64,000 bases of DNA from the NCBI GenBank assembly GCA_900550145.1, contig URRF01000003.1, forward strand, positions 1 to 64,000, given 5' to 3'. Position numbers and translations under genes: made by a program. This stretch comes from an uncultured Mollicutes bacterium. GTDB lineage: Bacteria > Bacillota_I > Bacilli_A > RF39 > UBA660. Of the stretch, positions 34,510 through 44,475 are shown piece by piece. Under the pieces are notes generated by a model. The model was not told the origin of the DNA. It was given only the letters and a program-made list of their open reading frames with translations, and searched no databases. Position 1 is the stretch's first letter. Every line of letters begins with the position of its first letter.

Positions 34510-34956
34510 CTACAATATATCGTCTATTTTATCTACAATTTCTAGTTGCTCATTTAACATTGATTTAACTTTACTTTTAAATAAACTAATGTTGTTTTTT
34601 AACATTTGAGTTTCATGTTCAGTTTTTTCTGCTCTAATTAATGCATCACTAATAATTCTATTTGCATTTCTCTTTGCTTCACTTATTATAGCATTTCCTT
34701 CAGATTTTGCAACCTTTTTTATGTATTCTCCATTTTGTTCAGCATTTAATAGTGAGGTATGTAGTTGATTTTCCATATTTTGATATCTTAGAATGGCATC
34801 TTCTAATTCGCGAATTTTTTTCTCTTTGATTACTATATCATTCTTTATTTTCTTTTCTTCTGTTATAATTAATTCTACTTTAGTTATAACGTCATCTATA
34901 AATGCATTAACTTCATCTATGTTATAACCATTTATACTCCTTTTAAACTTTTCCAT
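34510..34956 (-). CDS. divIVA: DivIVA-like cell division protein
   Basis: 148 residues from the ATG at 34956, six bases after GAGGTG. The N-terminal FKRSINGYNIDEVNAFIDDV is the DivIVA membrane-curvature domain; the remainder is a coiled coil with MKNN-type heptads. It recruits partners to poles and septa. Place between sepF and ileS is classical for Firmicutes (the ylm-divIVA-ileS region), although the ylmG/ylmH genes are missing. Confidence 0.88.
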   Translation of the reverse strand: MEKFKRSINGYNIDEVNAFIDDVITKVELIITEEKKIKNDIVIKEKKIRELEDAILRYQNMENQLHTSLLNAEQNGEYIKKVAKSEGNAIISEAKRNANRIISDALIRAEKTEHETQMLKNNISLFKSKVKSMLNEQLEIVDKIDDIL

Positions 34957-35019
34957 ACCATTCACCTCAAATATAATTTACTTAAACACTTGATACATTA
35001 TTCCTTCAAATATTAAAAA

Positions 35020-35430
35020 TTAAAAATCAATATCTATATCGCTATTATCATGTATTTTATCGTTTTTTGCTTCATTATCGTTTGATATTTTACCTTGAAC
35101 ATTTATATTTTTTGGTGTACATAAGAATATTCCTCCACCAATCTTTTGTAAATCTCCACCTATAGCATAAATTGTTCCACTTAGAAAATCAACAATTCTT
35201 TTGGCTTGATCTGCTGTAACTCTTTTTAAATTAACTACAACAGTGTGTCTATTTTTTAAATGATCTGCTATTTGCTGTGATTCAGAATAAGCTCTCGGTT
35301 CTAGAAGTATTAATTTGCTACCTTCATTGTTAGTACCCTTTAATGCTTCATCAGTGCTTAATGTATAATATTCATCATCAGATGTAATTTCGTCTTCAGA
35401 TTTAAAAAAACTTTTTAATTTAAGTCCCAT
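35020..35430 (-). CDS. sepF: cell division protein SepF
   Basis: 136 residues from the ATG at 35430, eight bases after AGGAG. A short N-terminal amphipathic helix ([10 protein letters not shown]) for membrane binding, an acidic linker and then the SepF core: [59 protein letters not shown]. SepF anchors FtsZ to the membrane together with or in place of FtsA. Confidence 0.92.
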   Translation of the reverse strand: MGLKLKSFFKSEDEITSDDEYYTLSTDEALKGTNNEGSKLILLEPRAYSESQQIADHLKNRHTVVVNLKRVTADQAKRIVDFLSGTIYAIGGDLQKIGGGIFLCTPKNINVQGKISNDNEAKNDKIHDNSDIDIDF

Positions 35431-35539
35431 CTTTATCATCTCCTAATATAATATATAATAACATATTTGTATTAAATATTAAACTGTTTTAGGAAAAAAT
35501 AATGAAGAAATTTAGTTATTTGATTTAATACTCATGATT

Positions 35540-35869
35540 TTATTTTGATTCAATAACTTTTTCAAGAAAAATTTTTTCTTCAAAGCCACCACGCTTTTTA
35601 CTCTTTTCATCCGCAATTGTTAAAACATCATTTAAATCTCTTTTTTCTAATTTTGCTAATGCTTTTATTACTTCTAACATATCTGCTAACTCTTCTATTC
35701 GATCATTACCATTAGATTCAATTACTTCCTTATATTCTTCGTATAGTTTGTTTTCTAATTCTTTTTTATATTCTATTTCATTTAATGTCTTTATAATGGG
35801 TGTTTCACCTTTTTCTTTTATTATGTTAGGTATCTTATCTCTTACTAATTTATTATATATTCTTTCCAT
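35540..35869 (-). CDS. MazG-like / phosphoribosyl-ATP pyrophosphohydrolase-fold protein
   Basis: 109 residues beginning IYNKLVRDKIPNII, the signature of the small MazG-like house-cleaning hydrolases, then EEYKEVIES and EELADMLEVIKAL with the Glu/Asp metal ligands (EExxE...ExxD). It would hydrolyse non-canonical or excess nucleoside triphosphates. It starts close to the HIT gene and is probably co-transcribed. Confidence 0.82.
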   Translation of the reverse strand: MERIYNKLVRDKIPNIIKEKGETPIIKTLNEIEYKKELENKLYEEYKEVIESNGNDRIEELADMLEVIKALAKLEKRDLNDVLTIADEKSKKRGGFEEKIFLEKVIESK

Positions 35870-35881
35870 TTTTAATTCTCC

Positions 35882-36259
35882 TTAATAATTTTTTTTATTC
35901 GGTATTACTCCTCTAACACCACCACATGGATCATCAACATCACCTTTATATCTAGGAATTAAATGCATATGTATATGCATAACACTTTGTCCTGCTGACT
36001 TACCGCAATTTAATCCAACATTATATCCATCAGGATTACATTTTTTATCTATATATTTTTTGCACTTATTTAATAATTCAATTATTGCAATTTGCTCTTC
36101 ATCAGTTATATCAAAAAAGGTTTCAGCATGTCTTTTTGTAATAATTAGTGTATGTCCTTTACTAACTGGAAATTCATCGAGATACGCAATAGCCAAGTCG
36201 TTTTCAAATAATGGTTTTCTATTTGGTATAAATTGTTCGCAAAAAACACATTCTTTCAT
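35882..36259 (-). CDS. HIT family nucleotide hydrolase/transferase
   Basis: 125 residues with CVFCEQFIPNR at the N-terminus and the histidine triad HIHMHLIPRYKGD near the C-terminus. This is a Hint/HIT-type protein acting on nucleoside phosphoramidates or dinucleotides. The GGAGGTAAT ribosome binding site precedes the ATG. Confidence 0.88.
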   Translation of the reverse strand: MKECVFCEQFIPNRKPLFENDLAIAYLDEFPVSKGHTLIITKRHAETFFDITDEEQIAIIELLNKCKKYIDKKCNPDGYNVGLNCGKSAGQSVMHIHMHLIPRYKGDVDDPCGGVRGVIPNKKNY

Positions 36260-36307
36260 AATGATTACCTCCTATTATAATCATTATAGCATAATTAACA
36301 CCGCTTT

Positions 36308-37195
36308 TTAATCATCTAACTTAAATTTAATATCATATTTTAATAAATCATTAATAATTGATTGTAAATCTTCTTCACCGCTATTAACTTCAGGTACAAA
36401 ATATCTAACAATATTGTCATCAAAAATATCAATTACAGAATTTATAAATTCATCTTTCAATAAGTCATTGTTACTAAAAAATGTATTTAAATCCCCAGTA
36501 TGTGAAGTCCATCTTCCTGTTTGACTTTTTTTCTTACCCCAAAGATGAAAGCCACCAATATATGAAATATATTCCTTGATATTATTATTAAAATTAATTA
36601 TTTTTTTTAATTTAATATCGTCCATTTTTATAGCTTCAGCACTAAAAACTTGTGGATAATCAAGAACTAGTTTTAAATTTAAATTTCTCTTTTGTAATTC
36701 TTCTAAAAATTGAATTATTGACTTGCCATTTGAAATTATAAATTTTCCCCATCTATAAAATGTTCCACATCTATTCTCAATAAAAATTTTTACATTCGGG
36801 AATTTTTTCAATATAATTTTCTCAAACTCTCCATATATATCAAAAAAATCCGAAAAAGTATTACAATAATCATTAAAAGGCGGATGAATTTCTATTATCT
36901 CTGGAGATAAATTATTACCTATTAATTCAATTATAAAATTTGCAAACTCCTTTGCCCATTCTTTATTTTTCCATAATTGAGGTACGTTATCTCTTTCTGA
37001 TGATTTTAATTCAGGATATTTATTAATTAATTGATTATCTAATTTTCTTTTCATATGAGAATATTCAGTATGTAATGAGTATTTTCGTTGCGGATTAATT
37101 GAATCTTTATCAAAATTTCCTGCTATTTCATCTATGTTACTAATAACACCTGCTGGATATTTTTTAGAATGATATGTTATCGGTATTAAATTCAT
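36308..37195 (-). CDS. TIM-barrel protein of unknown function
   Basis: 295 residues from the ATG at 37195 behind AAGGAGG. Pattern of strands ending in acidic or His residues: SLHTEYSHM, IEIHPPFNDY, KIFIENRCG, LVLDYPQVFSAE, GGFHLWGKK and FVPEVNSGEEDL. This suggests a sugar-phosphate isomerase/AP-endonuclease-like TIM barrel with a metal site, but I do not recognise the subfamily. Its start overlaps the stop of the upstream gene (ATGA), so the two form one unit. Confidence 0.65.
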   Translation of the reverse strand: MNLIPITYHSKKYPAGVISNIDEIAGNFDKDSINPQRKYSLHTEYSHMKRKLDNQLINKYPELKSSERDNVPQLWKNKEWAKEFANFIIELIGNNLSPEIIEIHPPFNDYCNTFSDFFDIYGEFEKIILKKFPNVKIFIENRCGTFYRWGKFIISNGKSIIQFLEELQKRNLNLKLVLDYPQVFSAEAIKMDDIKLKKIINFNNNIKEYISYIGGFHLWGKKKSQTGRWTSHTGDLNTFFSNNDLLKDEFINSVIDIFDDNIVRYFVPEVNSGEEDLQSIINDLLKYDIKFKLDD

Positions 37196-37623
37196 TTTGT
37201 CCTCCTTAATATTTTTGATTTTCCTACTGGAGTTTGAATATCCCAAAATACTAATTTGCCATTTGAATTCATAGATATTGATACAGTATATTCATCTGAT
37301 TTATCCCAATTTTCATCTATCGATTGAATATGGTTAAGTAATTTTTTAATTAGACTATAATCCATTGGAACAAACTGCTTGTCAAATATATTCTCACTAG
37401 GATTTAGATCAAATTTTTTTAATTTGTTTAATCTTATTAATTTGTCCTGATTAAATTGTTCTTGATTTACAAAATTTAGTTTAATATATTTCCACCATTC
37501 TTTTTGCCAACCGTATTCAATAGGATAATTTAAATAAATACTTTCTTGCGGTGATATATCATCTCTATTTAAATCAGATACATCAAAGCATTTTCCTACA
37601 CTTTCAATTATAAGTGATTCCAT
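37192..37623 (-). CDS. hypothetical protein, partner of the TIM-barrel gene
   Basis: 143 residues with several Trp (GWQKEWWKYIKL) and a beta-like end (YTVSISMNSNGKLVFWDIQTP). Unknown family. The start is odd: AAAGGAGG is placed for an ATG five bases downstream that opens a 7-codon dead-end frame. The ATG of this frame lies seven bases later, across a run of six A, so a one-base change in the run may have shifted the start. Confidence 0.6.
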   Translation of the reverse strand: MESLIIESVGKCFDVSDLNRDDISPQESIYLNYPIEYGWQKEWWKYIKLNFVNQEQFNQDKLIRLNKLKKFDLNPSENIFDKQFVPMDYSLIKKLLNHIQSIDENWDKSDEYTVSISMNSNGKLVFWDIQTPVGKSKILRRTK

Positions 37624-37663
37624 TTTTTCATTTTTACCTCCTTTAGATTTTGAATTTTAAAAA

Positions 37664-37696
37664 AAGGGGGACCTAAAATAAGGCCCTCCTCCTCCA
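37664..37696 (-). terminator. terminator downstream of the RlmCD-type gene
   Basis: On the - strand, GGAGGGCCT and AGGTCCCCC form a 9-bp stem with one mismatch and one G-U pair, ending in a run of seven T. Confidence 0.65.
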
Positions 37697-37989
37697 AAAC
37701 TAATTAATTTAATTGGAATTTAAATAATTTTTCATTATGGTACCATTAATTTCCATTTAAATCAATATATTCTAAAAAAATTTTAAAGAAAAATACATAA
37801 GTTCTAGGAATACATTATTAAAATTCTTTTTTAATTATATTTATTAGTAATTTAGTCATGTGTTTCCTTATTCTAATGTCGTACACACACTTACTAAAAT
37901 TTTATTTTCTAGTACTCTTAAACGACTATTTTCATCTACTTTTGGAAATCTATAATAGTCTGCAAATACTTGAAAATTAAGCATTTCTA
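37697..37989. other. mostly non-coding stretch downstream of the RlmCD-type gene
   Basis: Apart from the 38-codon frame at 37868-37984 I see only AT-rich sequence without clear repeats or signals. Confidence 0.4.
37868..37984 (-). CDS. possible 38-residue ORF
   Basis: It begins six bases after the RlmCD-type stop codon (ATG 37984) and encodes MLNFQVFADYYRFPKVDE, ending VSVCTTLE. A weak AAGGAAA lies inside the preceding gene end. The composition looks protein-like, perhaps the remnant of a longer gene. No family recognised. Confidence 0.3.
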   Translation of the reverse strand: MLNFQVFADYYRFPKVDENSRLRVLENKILVSVCTTLE

Positions 37990-39204
37990 CTAATCTTTCC
38001 TTTGTAGTAAAATCACACATTCTACATGATAAGTGTTTGGAAACAAATCAAATAATTTGATTTCTTTAATGTTATATGATTCTGTTAAAGTTTTTAAATC
38101 TCTAGCAAGTGTTACTGAATCACAAGAAACATAAATGATGTTTTTTGGATTTATTTTTAATATATAATTCTTAACTCTATTACTAAGTCCTACTCTAGGT
38201 GGATCTACAATTATGGTATCTATCTTTTTAATATTATATAAAGCATTATCAGTTTTTCCGCATATAAACTCGATGTTATTTGCATTATTTTCTATAGCAT
38301 TTAACTTTGCATCTTCTATTGCTTCATCTTTAATCTCAATGCCAAGTATATTTTTTGCTTTCTCACTTACATATATACCTATTGAACCAGTTCCACAATA
38401 TAAATCTAAAACCTTATCATTCTCATTTACATTTTCTTTTATGTAATCATATAACTTTTCAGCCATTTTGGTATTTTTTTGAAAGAATGAATTGCATGAT
38501 ATATAAAATTTATAATTGTTTAAGTACTCTGTTACTCTTTTTAAACCACAAACATATTCGTTATTTAAATATAAGGAATCAGTATTTACATACTTTTTAA
38601 ATTCTTTTATTAATTTAAAATCTTTTGACATAATATTAATCTGAGTTTCGTTATATGCTTTGATACTGATTTTATCTATATTATTGTCTGGATATTTTTT
38701 TAGAAATTGCTTTATGTTTTTAATAATCTCATTTATTTTTTTATTAGAAATTATACATTCGTTAATGTTTATTATATCATTGGTTTTCGCCATATAAAAA
38801 CCAATTTTATCGTTTAATATGCTTAATGTTATATGATTTCTATAATAATATTCTTCGCCACTTACAATTTCTATATTGCAGTTTATGTTTATTTTTCCAA
38901 TATGCATTAAATTGTCTATGACTTTTTGCTTTTTAAAATTTAGTTGGTATTCGTATTTTTGGTGAAGTATATTACATCCACCGCATCTATAATAATATGG
39001 ACATTTTATTTCTCTTCTTTCGATTGACATGCTTTTTAATTTTTTGGGAAATCCGTTATAATAATTTTTATTTTGCTCAGTTATTATTACATCTACTACT
39101 TCATTTGGTAAAGTGAATGGTACAAATGTAACAATATTATCTATTTTACCTATTCCCATTCCTTCATTATTTTGACTATAAATTTTTACATCTTCTTTTA
39201 ACAT
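37990..39204 (-). CDS. rlmCD: 23S rRNA (uracil-5-)-methyltransferase, RlmCD/RumA type
   Basis: 404 residues. A TRAM-like N-terminus is followed by the iron-sulfur cysteines CPYYYRCGGCNILH; SAM-binding LDLYCGTGSIGIYVS; IIVDPPRVGL; and the catalytic YVSCDSVTLARDL. Firmicutes enzymes of this type methylate U747 and U1939. Transcribed divergently from the germinant receptor operon. Confidence 0.9.
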   Translation of the reverse strand: MLKEDVKIYSQNNEGMGIGKIDNIVTFVPFTLPNEVVDVIITEQNKNYYNGFPKKLKSMSIERREIKCPYYYRCGGCNILHQKYEYQLNFKKQKVIDNLMHIGKININCNIEIVSGEEYYYRNHITLSILNDKIGFYMAKTNDIININECIISNKKINEIIKNIKQFLKKYPDNNIDKISIKAYNETQINIMSKDFKLIKEFKKYVNTDSLYLNNEYVCGLKRVTEYLNNYKFYISCNSFFQKNTKMAEKLYDYIKENVNENDKVLDLYCGTGSIGIYVSEKAKNILGIEIKDEAIEDAKLNAIENNANNIEFICGKTDNALYNIKKIDTIIVDPPRVGLSNRVKNYILKINPKNIIYVSCDSVTLARDLKTLTESYNIKEIKLFDLFPNTYHVECVILLQRKD

Positions 39205-39271
39205 ACTACCACCTTCTATATTATAGCATATTTTGGTGGTTTAAAGTCAATAATAGAAATGGTGGTTATTA

Positions 39272-40705
39272 ATGGAAAAACTTATTAAAATAATAAAGGA
39301 ACAAACTGGAGATAGTAAAGATTTTATAATAAAAGAATACAATATTTCAAATAAAAAAATGTATATTGTGTTCATTGAAACTTTATGTGATACAAATTCA
39401 ATTGATGAGTTTGCGTTAAGCTATTTTAGTTATATAAAGATACATAAAAAAGTAACGTTCAATTTATATAAATATATAAAAGAATTTATACCTGCACATA
39501 ATGTTAAATGTGTTAATAATGAAAAAGAATTGATAAATTATTTGTATTATGGATTTGCTGCAATATTAATAAATAAATCTTATTATGTAGTTGAATTTAA
39601 GAGAAGCTTAGATAGTGGAATAAATAAATGTGAGAATGAAAAAACAATTAAGGGTCCGAAAGATGGTTTTACTGAGAATTATCAAACAAATATTGGACTA
39701 ATAAGAAAAAGAATAAGAAGTGACTCTTTGTGGTTAGATGAAGTAACAATTGGAGAAAAAAGTAATACTAAGATTGGAATAATGTATGTTGATGGAATTG
39801 TTGATAAAAATAAGGTAAAAGAGATTAAGGAAAAAATAAGTAACATAAAAATAGATAGTATTGTTGCGAGTAATTATGTATATGAGTATTTAAAAGAAAA
39901 TGATTCTTTATTTCCAAGTGTACTATCAACGGAACGCCCTGATTTAGTATCTTATAAACTGCTTAGTGGCAAAATTGCTGTAATAGTTGAGAATTCTCCA
40001 TTTGTATTGCTATTTCCTGCATTTTTTATGGAGTTTTTTCATACTATGGATGATTATTATCAAAATGCTAAAAACTCTACATATATGAGAATAATAAGAT
40101 TTATTTCATTTGTAATATCTACTATGTTGCCTGGAATTTATATAGCACTTATTACATATAATCATGAAATAATTCCACCTGAACTTTTGGTAAATTTTGC
40201 AATGCAAAAAGATGGCGTTCCCTTCCCTACAATTTTAGAAGCTGTATTTATGAATATAACGTTTGAAATAATAAGAGAAACAGATACAAGAACACCTTCT
40301 GCTCTTGGTAGTGCTCTTTCGATAGTTGGAGCTTTAGTTCTTGGCGATGCAGCAGTACAAGCTGGTTTGGTAAGTCCAATTATGGTAATAGTCATTGCTA
40401 TAACTGCAATTAGCGAACTTATATTCATCAGTAATGATGTTGCAAATCCTATAAAGATATGGCGACTTGTATTTATATTTTTTGCTAGTATATCTGGAAT
40501 GATTGGTGTATTTATTTCAGTAATATTATTAATTGCTGAATTGTCTAGTATTAAATCAATTGGTTATCCTTATTTATATCCACTTTCACCTTTTGATAAA
40601 GATGATCAGGGAAATGATATTGTGTTAAATTCAAAATATAAAATGCAGTATAGAAACAAGTTAACTGCTTCTAAAAATATAATAAGGGGGCATTATGAAA
40701 AATAA
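39272..40705 (+). CDS. gerKA: spore germinant receptor A subunit (GerA/GerKA-like)
   Basis: 477 residues. A soluble N-terminal domain (about 1-230) includes GFAAILINKSYYVVEFKR and GPKDGFTENYQTNIGLIRKRI, then five membrane helices with ENSPFVLLFPAFFMEFFHTMDDYY, VPFPTILEAVFMNITFEIIRETDTRTPSALGS and ISEL. It sits in the spore inner membrane and senses nutrients with the B and C subunits encoded directly downstream (order A-C-B, overlapping starts). Confidence 0.93.
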   Translation: MEKLIKIIKEQTGDSKDFIIKEYNISNKKMYIVFIETLCDTNSIDEFALSYFSYIKIHKKVTFNLYKYIKEFIPAHNVKCVNNEKELINYLYYGFAAILINKSYYVVEFKRSLDSGINKCENEKTIKGPKDGFTENYQTNIGLIRKRIRSDSLWLDEVTIGEKSNTKIGIMYVDGIVDKNKVKEIKEKISNIKIDSIVASNYVYEYLKENDSLFPSVLSTERPDLVSYKLLSGKIAVIVENSPFVLLFPAFFMEFFHTMDDYYQNAKNSTYMRIIRFISFVISTMLPGIYIALITYNHEIIPPELLVNFAMQKDGVPFPTILEAVFMNITFEIIRETDTRTPSALGSALSIVGALVLGDAAVQAGLVSPIMVIVIAITAISELIFISNDVANPIKIWRLVFIFFASISGMIGVFISVILLIAELSSIKSIGYPYLYPLSPFDKDDQGNDIVLNSKYKMQYRNKLTASKNIIRGHYEK

Positions 40706-41852
40706 AAAAATATTTATTCTAATATTAGTAATTTTATTATTAACTGGTTGTAGTGATTATAGAGAATTAACAGATATGGCAATAATTTCAAATTTGGGAA
40801 TAGATAAAGTTGACGAAGAATTTCATATAACTGTTCAAATATTAAATTCTAAATCAAATTCGAATGATGATTCGAAGAAAAATAGTTCTGAAGTAATATT
40901 GTATAATTCAAAGGGAAAAACTATACATGAAGCACTTAGAAATACTACTTTGGAATCTCCAAAAAAATTATATGTAGGACATTTAGAATCAATTATAATT
41001 AGTGAAAGAATTGCAAAAAGCAATATTTCTGAATTATTTGATTTTATATTAAGAGATCCTGAAATAACAAAAGATGCTAATATACTTATGATAAAAGATG
41101 CAAGTATAAATGAGGTTATGAGTATAATTACTCCACTTGAATCAATACCAGCGGAAAGTATAAAATCTAGTATAGAAGTCGCATCAAAAATACAGGGTTC
41201 TGTAAACAATATCCCATTTGATGAGTTTGCTGCTACTATTATTGAAACAGGAATAGATCCTGTTATACCTTTAATTACAATAAAAGAAAATAAAAGTGAT
41301 AACAAAAAAGTTAATCCTGAAAAAAGAATAGTAATGTCTAAAGAATTAGCAATGTTTAGTAGAGAAAAATTTGTGGGTTATTTAAACCGTGATGCTGCAT
41401 TTGGATATAATATTGCATTAAACAATGTTAATGAAAATGTCATATCATTCAAATGCGATAAAAATAATTATGCTAGTATAGAACTTGTAAATAATAATTC
41501 AAAACTTAGTTATGATGTAAGTAAAAATACTTTATCTATTAAATCTACAATAGTTGGTTCTTTGTCTGAATTAAATTGTAATTATAATATAAAAAAAGAA
41601 AGTGATGTAAAAAAATTGGAGAAGAAATTGGAAAAGCGTATAGAAGATATGCTTAATGAAACTATTGAGTATGCAAAAAAATATTATAAATCTGATTTTT
41701 TGGGTATAGAAAGGTATGTGCTTAAGAATGATTATAAGCATTATAAGGGAAAAAATTATAATGATTTAAGGAAAAATATAAATAGTAATATAGAAGTAAA
41801 AGTTAAATTTATTCAAAAGGGTTCAATAAAAAAAGGAGATGAAAAGTATTGA
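40695..41852 (+). CDS. gerKC: spore germinant receptor C subunit, lipoprotein (GerKC-like)
   Basis: 385 residues. A lipoprotein signal (KIFILILVILLLTGC) ends at Cys 19, then the GerC fold begins: YRELTDMAIISNLGIDK, the typical KTIHEALRNTTLESPKKLYVGHL and later domain III with ETIEYAKKYYKSDFLGIERY. Overlaps gerKA by 11 bases and the B gene by four. Confidence 0.92.
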   Translation: MKNKKIFILILVILLLTGCSDYRELTDMAIISNLGIDKVDEEFHITVQILNSKSNSNDDSKKNSSEVILYNSKGKTIHEALRNTTLESPKKLYVGHLESIIISERIAKSNISELFDFILRDPEITKDANILMIKDASINEVMSIITPLESIPAESIKSSIEVASKIQGSVNNIPFDEFAATIIETGIDPVIPLITIKENKSDNKKVNPEKRIVMSKELAMFSREKFVGYLNRDAAFGYNIALNNVNENVISFKCDKNNYASIELVNNNSKLSYDVSKNTLSIKSTIVGSLSELNCNYNIKKESDVKKLEKKLEKRIEDMLNETIEYAKKYYKSDFLGIERYVLKNDYKHYKGKNYNDLRKNINSNIEVKVKFIQKGSIKKGDEKY

Positions 41853-42943
41853 TAGAGAAATATAGTAATAATAAAGTAGATGCTTACCAATATTTTGCAT
41901 TAGTTGTATTTTTATCCAGAAGTATGTTTACTGGCATGGGTGCTCAAAATATGATAGAAATGAGTAGGAATGATACTTGGGTTTCATTATTGATTGGTTT
42001 TTGTATAGGAATGCCTTTAGTATTGTTAATTTGTTATATTAATAGTAAGGAAATAAATATGTTTGAGTTAATTAATAAATATTTTTCAAAAGTCATTTCG
42101 AAGATAATAAACTTTATTATAGTTTTGGTACTAATTTTTGTGTTAGTAATTATACTAAATGATTTTATAAATTTTTCTAAAATAAAATATTTATTTGAAA
42201 CACCAAATATATTTATAACTATATTATTTATTTTTCCTATATTATTTATAATTAAAAAGGGTCCTGAAGTAATAGGTAGAACTGCTTTATTTCTTTTCTT
42301 TTTAACTAGTGTTATTATTTTTTTAAATAGTGTTGGTTTAATAAAATATGTTAATTTTGATAATTTAAAACCATTGTTTTCTACTAATATATTTTCGTTA
42401 TTTAAAAGTTCTCTTTATTATATTGCGTATGCAATTACTCCAGTAATATTTTTAAGTATAATACCAAAGGAAAAAAATCATGCAAAAAAATATAATAAGG
42501 CATTAATCATCGGCTATATATTTTCGTTTGTTGCAACATTTATTGCTATATTTTATGTAACAACTTTGTTTAATGTAGAGTATGTAACCTTATTTAATTA
42601 TCCAGCTTATTTTGCATTAAAAAAAATAAAGTATGGTTTTATATCTAATGCAGAAAATATATTATCATTTTATTTTATAGTAGATTATTTTTTTACCATA
42701 TTAGTTTTCTTATATTCAATATTTTATTATTTAAGTACTGAATTAAAGTTAAGAGAAAAATCATTAAGAATTACTTCTATATTAATAACAACAATTATTG
42801 TATTAATTTCTAATTATGCTTATAAGAGTACTACAATAGCACAAATTGTTTCAAAGACACCATATATAATAGTAAGTTTATTATTTATATGTTCTTATTT
42901 ATTATTGGTTACATTAAAAATAAAGTTTTGCAAAAAACATTAG
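41849..42943 (+). CDS. gerKB: spore germinant receptor B subunit, permease-like (GerKB-like)
   Basis: 364 residues with about ten membrane helices, an amino-acid-permease-like (APC) spore germination protein. It starts with TTG at 41849 inside the gerKC stop, behind AAAAGGAGATG. Signature: QYFALVVFLSRSMFTGMGAQNMIE. It is the likely ligand-binding subunit. Its 3' end contributes to a terminator shared with the ogg gene. Confidence 0.9.
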   Translation: MIEKYSNNKVDAYQYFALVVFLSRSMFTGMGAQNMIEMSRNDTWVSLLIGFCIGMPLVLLICYINSKEINMFELINKYFSKVISKIINFIIVLVLIFVLVIILNDFINFSKIKYLFETPNIFITILFIFPILFIIKKGPEVIGRTALFLFFLTSVIIFLNSVGLIKYVNFDNLKPLFSTNIFSLFKSSLYYIAYAITPVIFLSIIPKEKNHAKKYNKALIIGYIFSFVATFIAIFYVTTLFNVEYVTLFNYPAYFALKKIKYGFISNAENILSFYFIVDYFFTILVFLYSIFYYLSTELKLREKSLRITSILITTIIVLISNYAYKSTTIAQIVSKTPYIIVSLLFICSYLLLVTLKIKFCKKH

Positions 42944-42958
42944 TGCAAAGCTTTATTT
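42918..42958. terminator. bidirectional terminator between gerKB and ogg
   Basis: 14-bp stem (42918-42931 with 42945-42958, one G-U), 13-nt loop containing both stop codons. Confidence 0.8.
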
Positions 42959-43767
42959 CTTTTGGAATGAAACATATATTGTATTGCAAGTCCACTATAT
43001 TCTCCATATTTATTTGTTGCATATTCTTTAATTTTGTTAATATCAGCAAATCCATAATTATCCATCATATATTTTTTAACCCATGTATCTATTGGAAAAA
43101 CATCTAATCTTTTGTAACCAAATAATAGTATACATGATGCGATTTTTAAACCAATTCCATTAAAACTTGTCAAATATTTTATTGCTGCTATAGTATCTAG
43201 TTCATTTATTTTGTTTATATCTTCTTCATTAATATTCTTTACAAATTCATATATGTATTTGCTTCTAAAGCCGAGTTTTAAATTAATATAATCTTCTAAA
43301 TTTAATTTTTTCATATCATCTAAACTGGGAAATAAATAATATTTTTTGTCATTAAAAATTATTTCTTTTCCATATTTTTCTGATAAATTGTTAACTGCTT
43401 TAGTAATGTTTCTAACATTGTTATTAGCACTAATCATATAGGATATTATCATTTCAAATGAAGGAGAATTTATTATTTTAAAACCTTTACAAGATTCGAT
43501 AATAGTCTTTAAGCTATTGTCATTGTTTATTAAATATTGGTTAATTTTTTCATAATCTCTATTTAAATCAAGAAAATTAATCAATATATTTTCTAAATTT
43601 GTTTCATTATTTGATGTTGCATAAATATATTCATTATCTTCATATAATTCAACTACTCTATCGCTTAAAATAAGCGTATATTTGTCATTAGTAACAAAAT
43701 ATCTAAATATTTGCCCACATGTAATGGCATCATTTAAATTTATATCGTTTTTACATATCTTTTTCAT
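42940..43767 (-). CDS. 8-oxoguanine DNA glycosylase, OGG1-like
   Basis: 275 residues. The N-terminal domain begins NDAITCGQIFRYF (the OGG GQxFRW/Y-type motif). The helix-hairpin-helix GPD motif is FNGIGLKIASCILLFGYKRLDVFPIDTWVKKY with the catalytic Lys (GLK) and Asp (PID). It removes oxidised guanine. It overlaps the upstream hydrolase gene. Confidence 0.88.
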   Translation of the reverse strand: MKKICKNDINLNDAITCGQIFRYFVTNDKYTLILSDRVVELYEDNEYIYATSNNETNLENILINFLDLNRDYEKINQYLINNDNSLKTIIESCKGFKIINSPSFEMIISYMISANNNVRNITKAVNNLSEKYGKEIIFNDKKYYLFPSLDDMKKLNLEDYINLKLGFRSKYIYEFVKNINEEDINKINELDTIAAIKYLTSFNGIGLKIASCILLFGYKRLDVFPIDTWVKKYMMDNYGFADINKIKEYATNKYGEYSGLAIQYMFHSKRNKALH

Positions 43768-44467
43768 CTATAAATACTCCATATTTTAAAAATTTTTCTA
43801 TTGCAATACATGCTTCTAGTTTTTTTTCGCTTTTAAATATATCATGTGTAACACCATCTAAATACATGATATGTTTTGTTGTTGAAGATAAATTGTCATA
43901 TACAAAAGTGGCACTTTTAGCAGGAACTATAATATCTTTTGTTCCTTCAATTATAAGTGTTGGACAGTAAATTTTTGATGGAATATCACGAGATATTTTT
44001 ACTAAATCCATGAATTCTTTAATGACTGATTTAGGAAATTGAATTAATCTTGATATTATTTCTTCTTTTTGATAATCTTTAAATATTTTTGGGCTGTTTT
44101 TAAGAACAGTTAAAAATTTGAAATCTTCTTCTTCGAATGTTAAATATTTAAAAGCAGGAGCTGCTAATACTATTTTTTTTACTTCTTTATAATTTGCAGC
44201 TAAATAAGATGCGAGTATTCCTCCCATACTGTGACCTATTACATATATTTGTTTATATTTATTATTAATAAGCATTTCAAGATGTATTCTAGCAGATTCT
44301 ATCCAATCTTCTTTTGTTATTTTATTGAATAACATTCTATCGTGTCCTGGTAAGGTAAAGGTATATACATCAAACCCTTTTAGTTCTAAGTAATTTGCTA
44401 AGTATTCTTCGTCATAAGTTCCACCAGCAAATCCATGAATAATTAAAACAGCTTTTTTCAATAACAT
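43751..44467 (-). CDS. alpha/beta hydrolase (carboxylesterase/lysophospholipase-like)
   Basis: 238 residues from the ATG at 44467 behind ATAGGTGAT. The oxyanion motif is IIHGFAGG, the nucleophile elbow is GHSMGG, the Asp is in IIEGTKDIIVP and the His in GVTHDIF. The substrate is probably an ester of medium chain length, by analogy with Est30-type enzymes; this is inference. Confidence 0.85.
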   Translation of the reverse strand: MLLKKAVLIIHGFAGGTYDEEYLANYLELKGFDVYTFTLPGHDRMLFNKITKEDWIESARIHLEMLINNKYKQIYVIGHSMGGILASYLAANYKEVKKIVLAAPAFKYLTFEEEDFKFLTVLKNSPKIFKDYQKEEIISRLIQFPKSVIKEFMDLVKISRDIPSKIYCPTLIIEGTKDIIVPAKSATFVYDNLSSTTKHIMYLDGVTHDIFKSEKKLEACIAIEKFLKYGVFIDEKDM

Positions 44468-44475
44468 AATATCAC

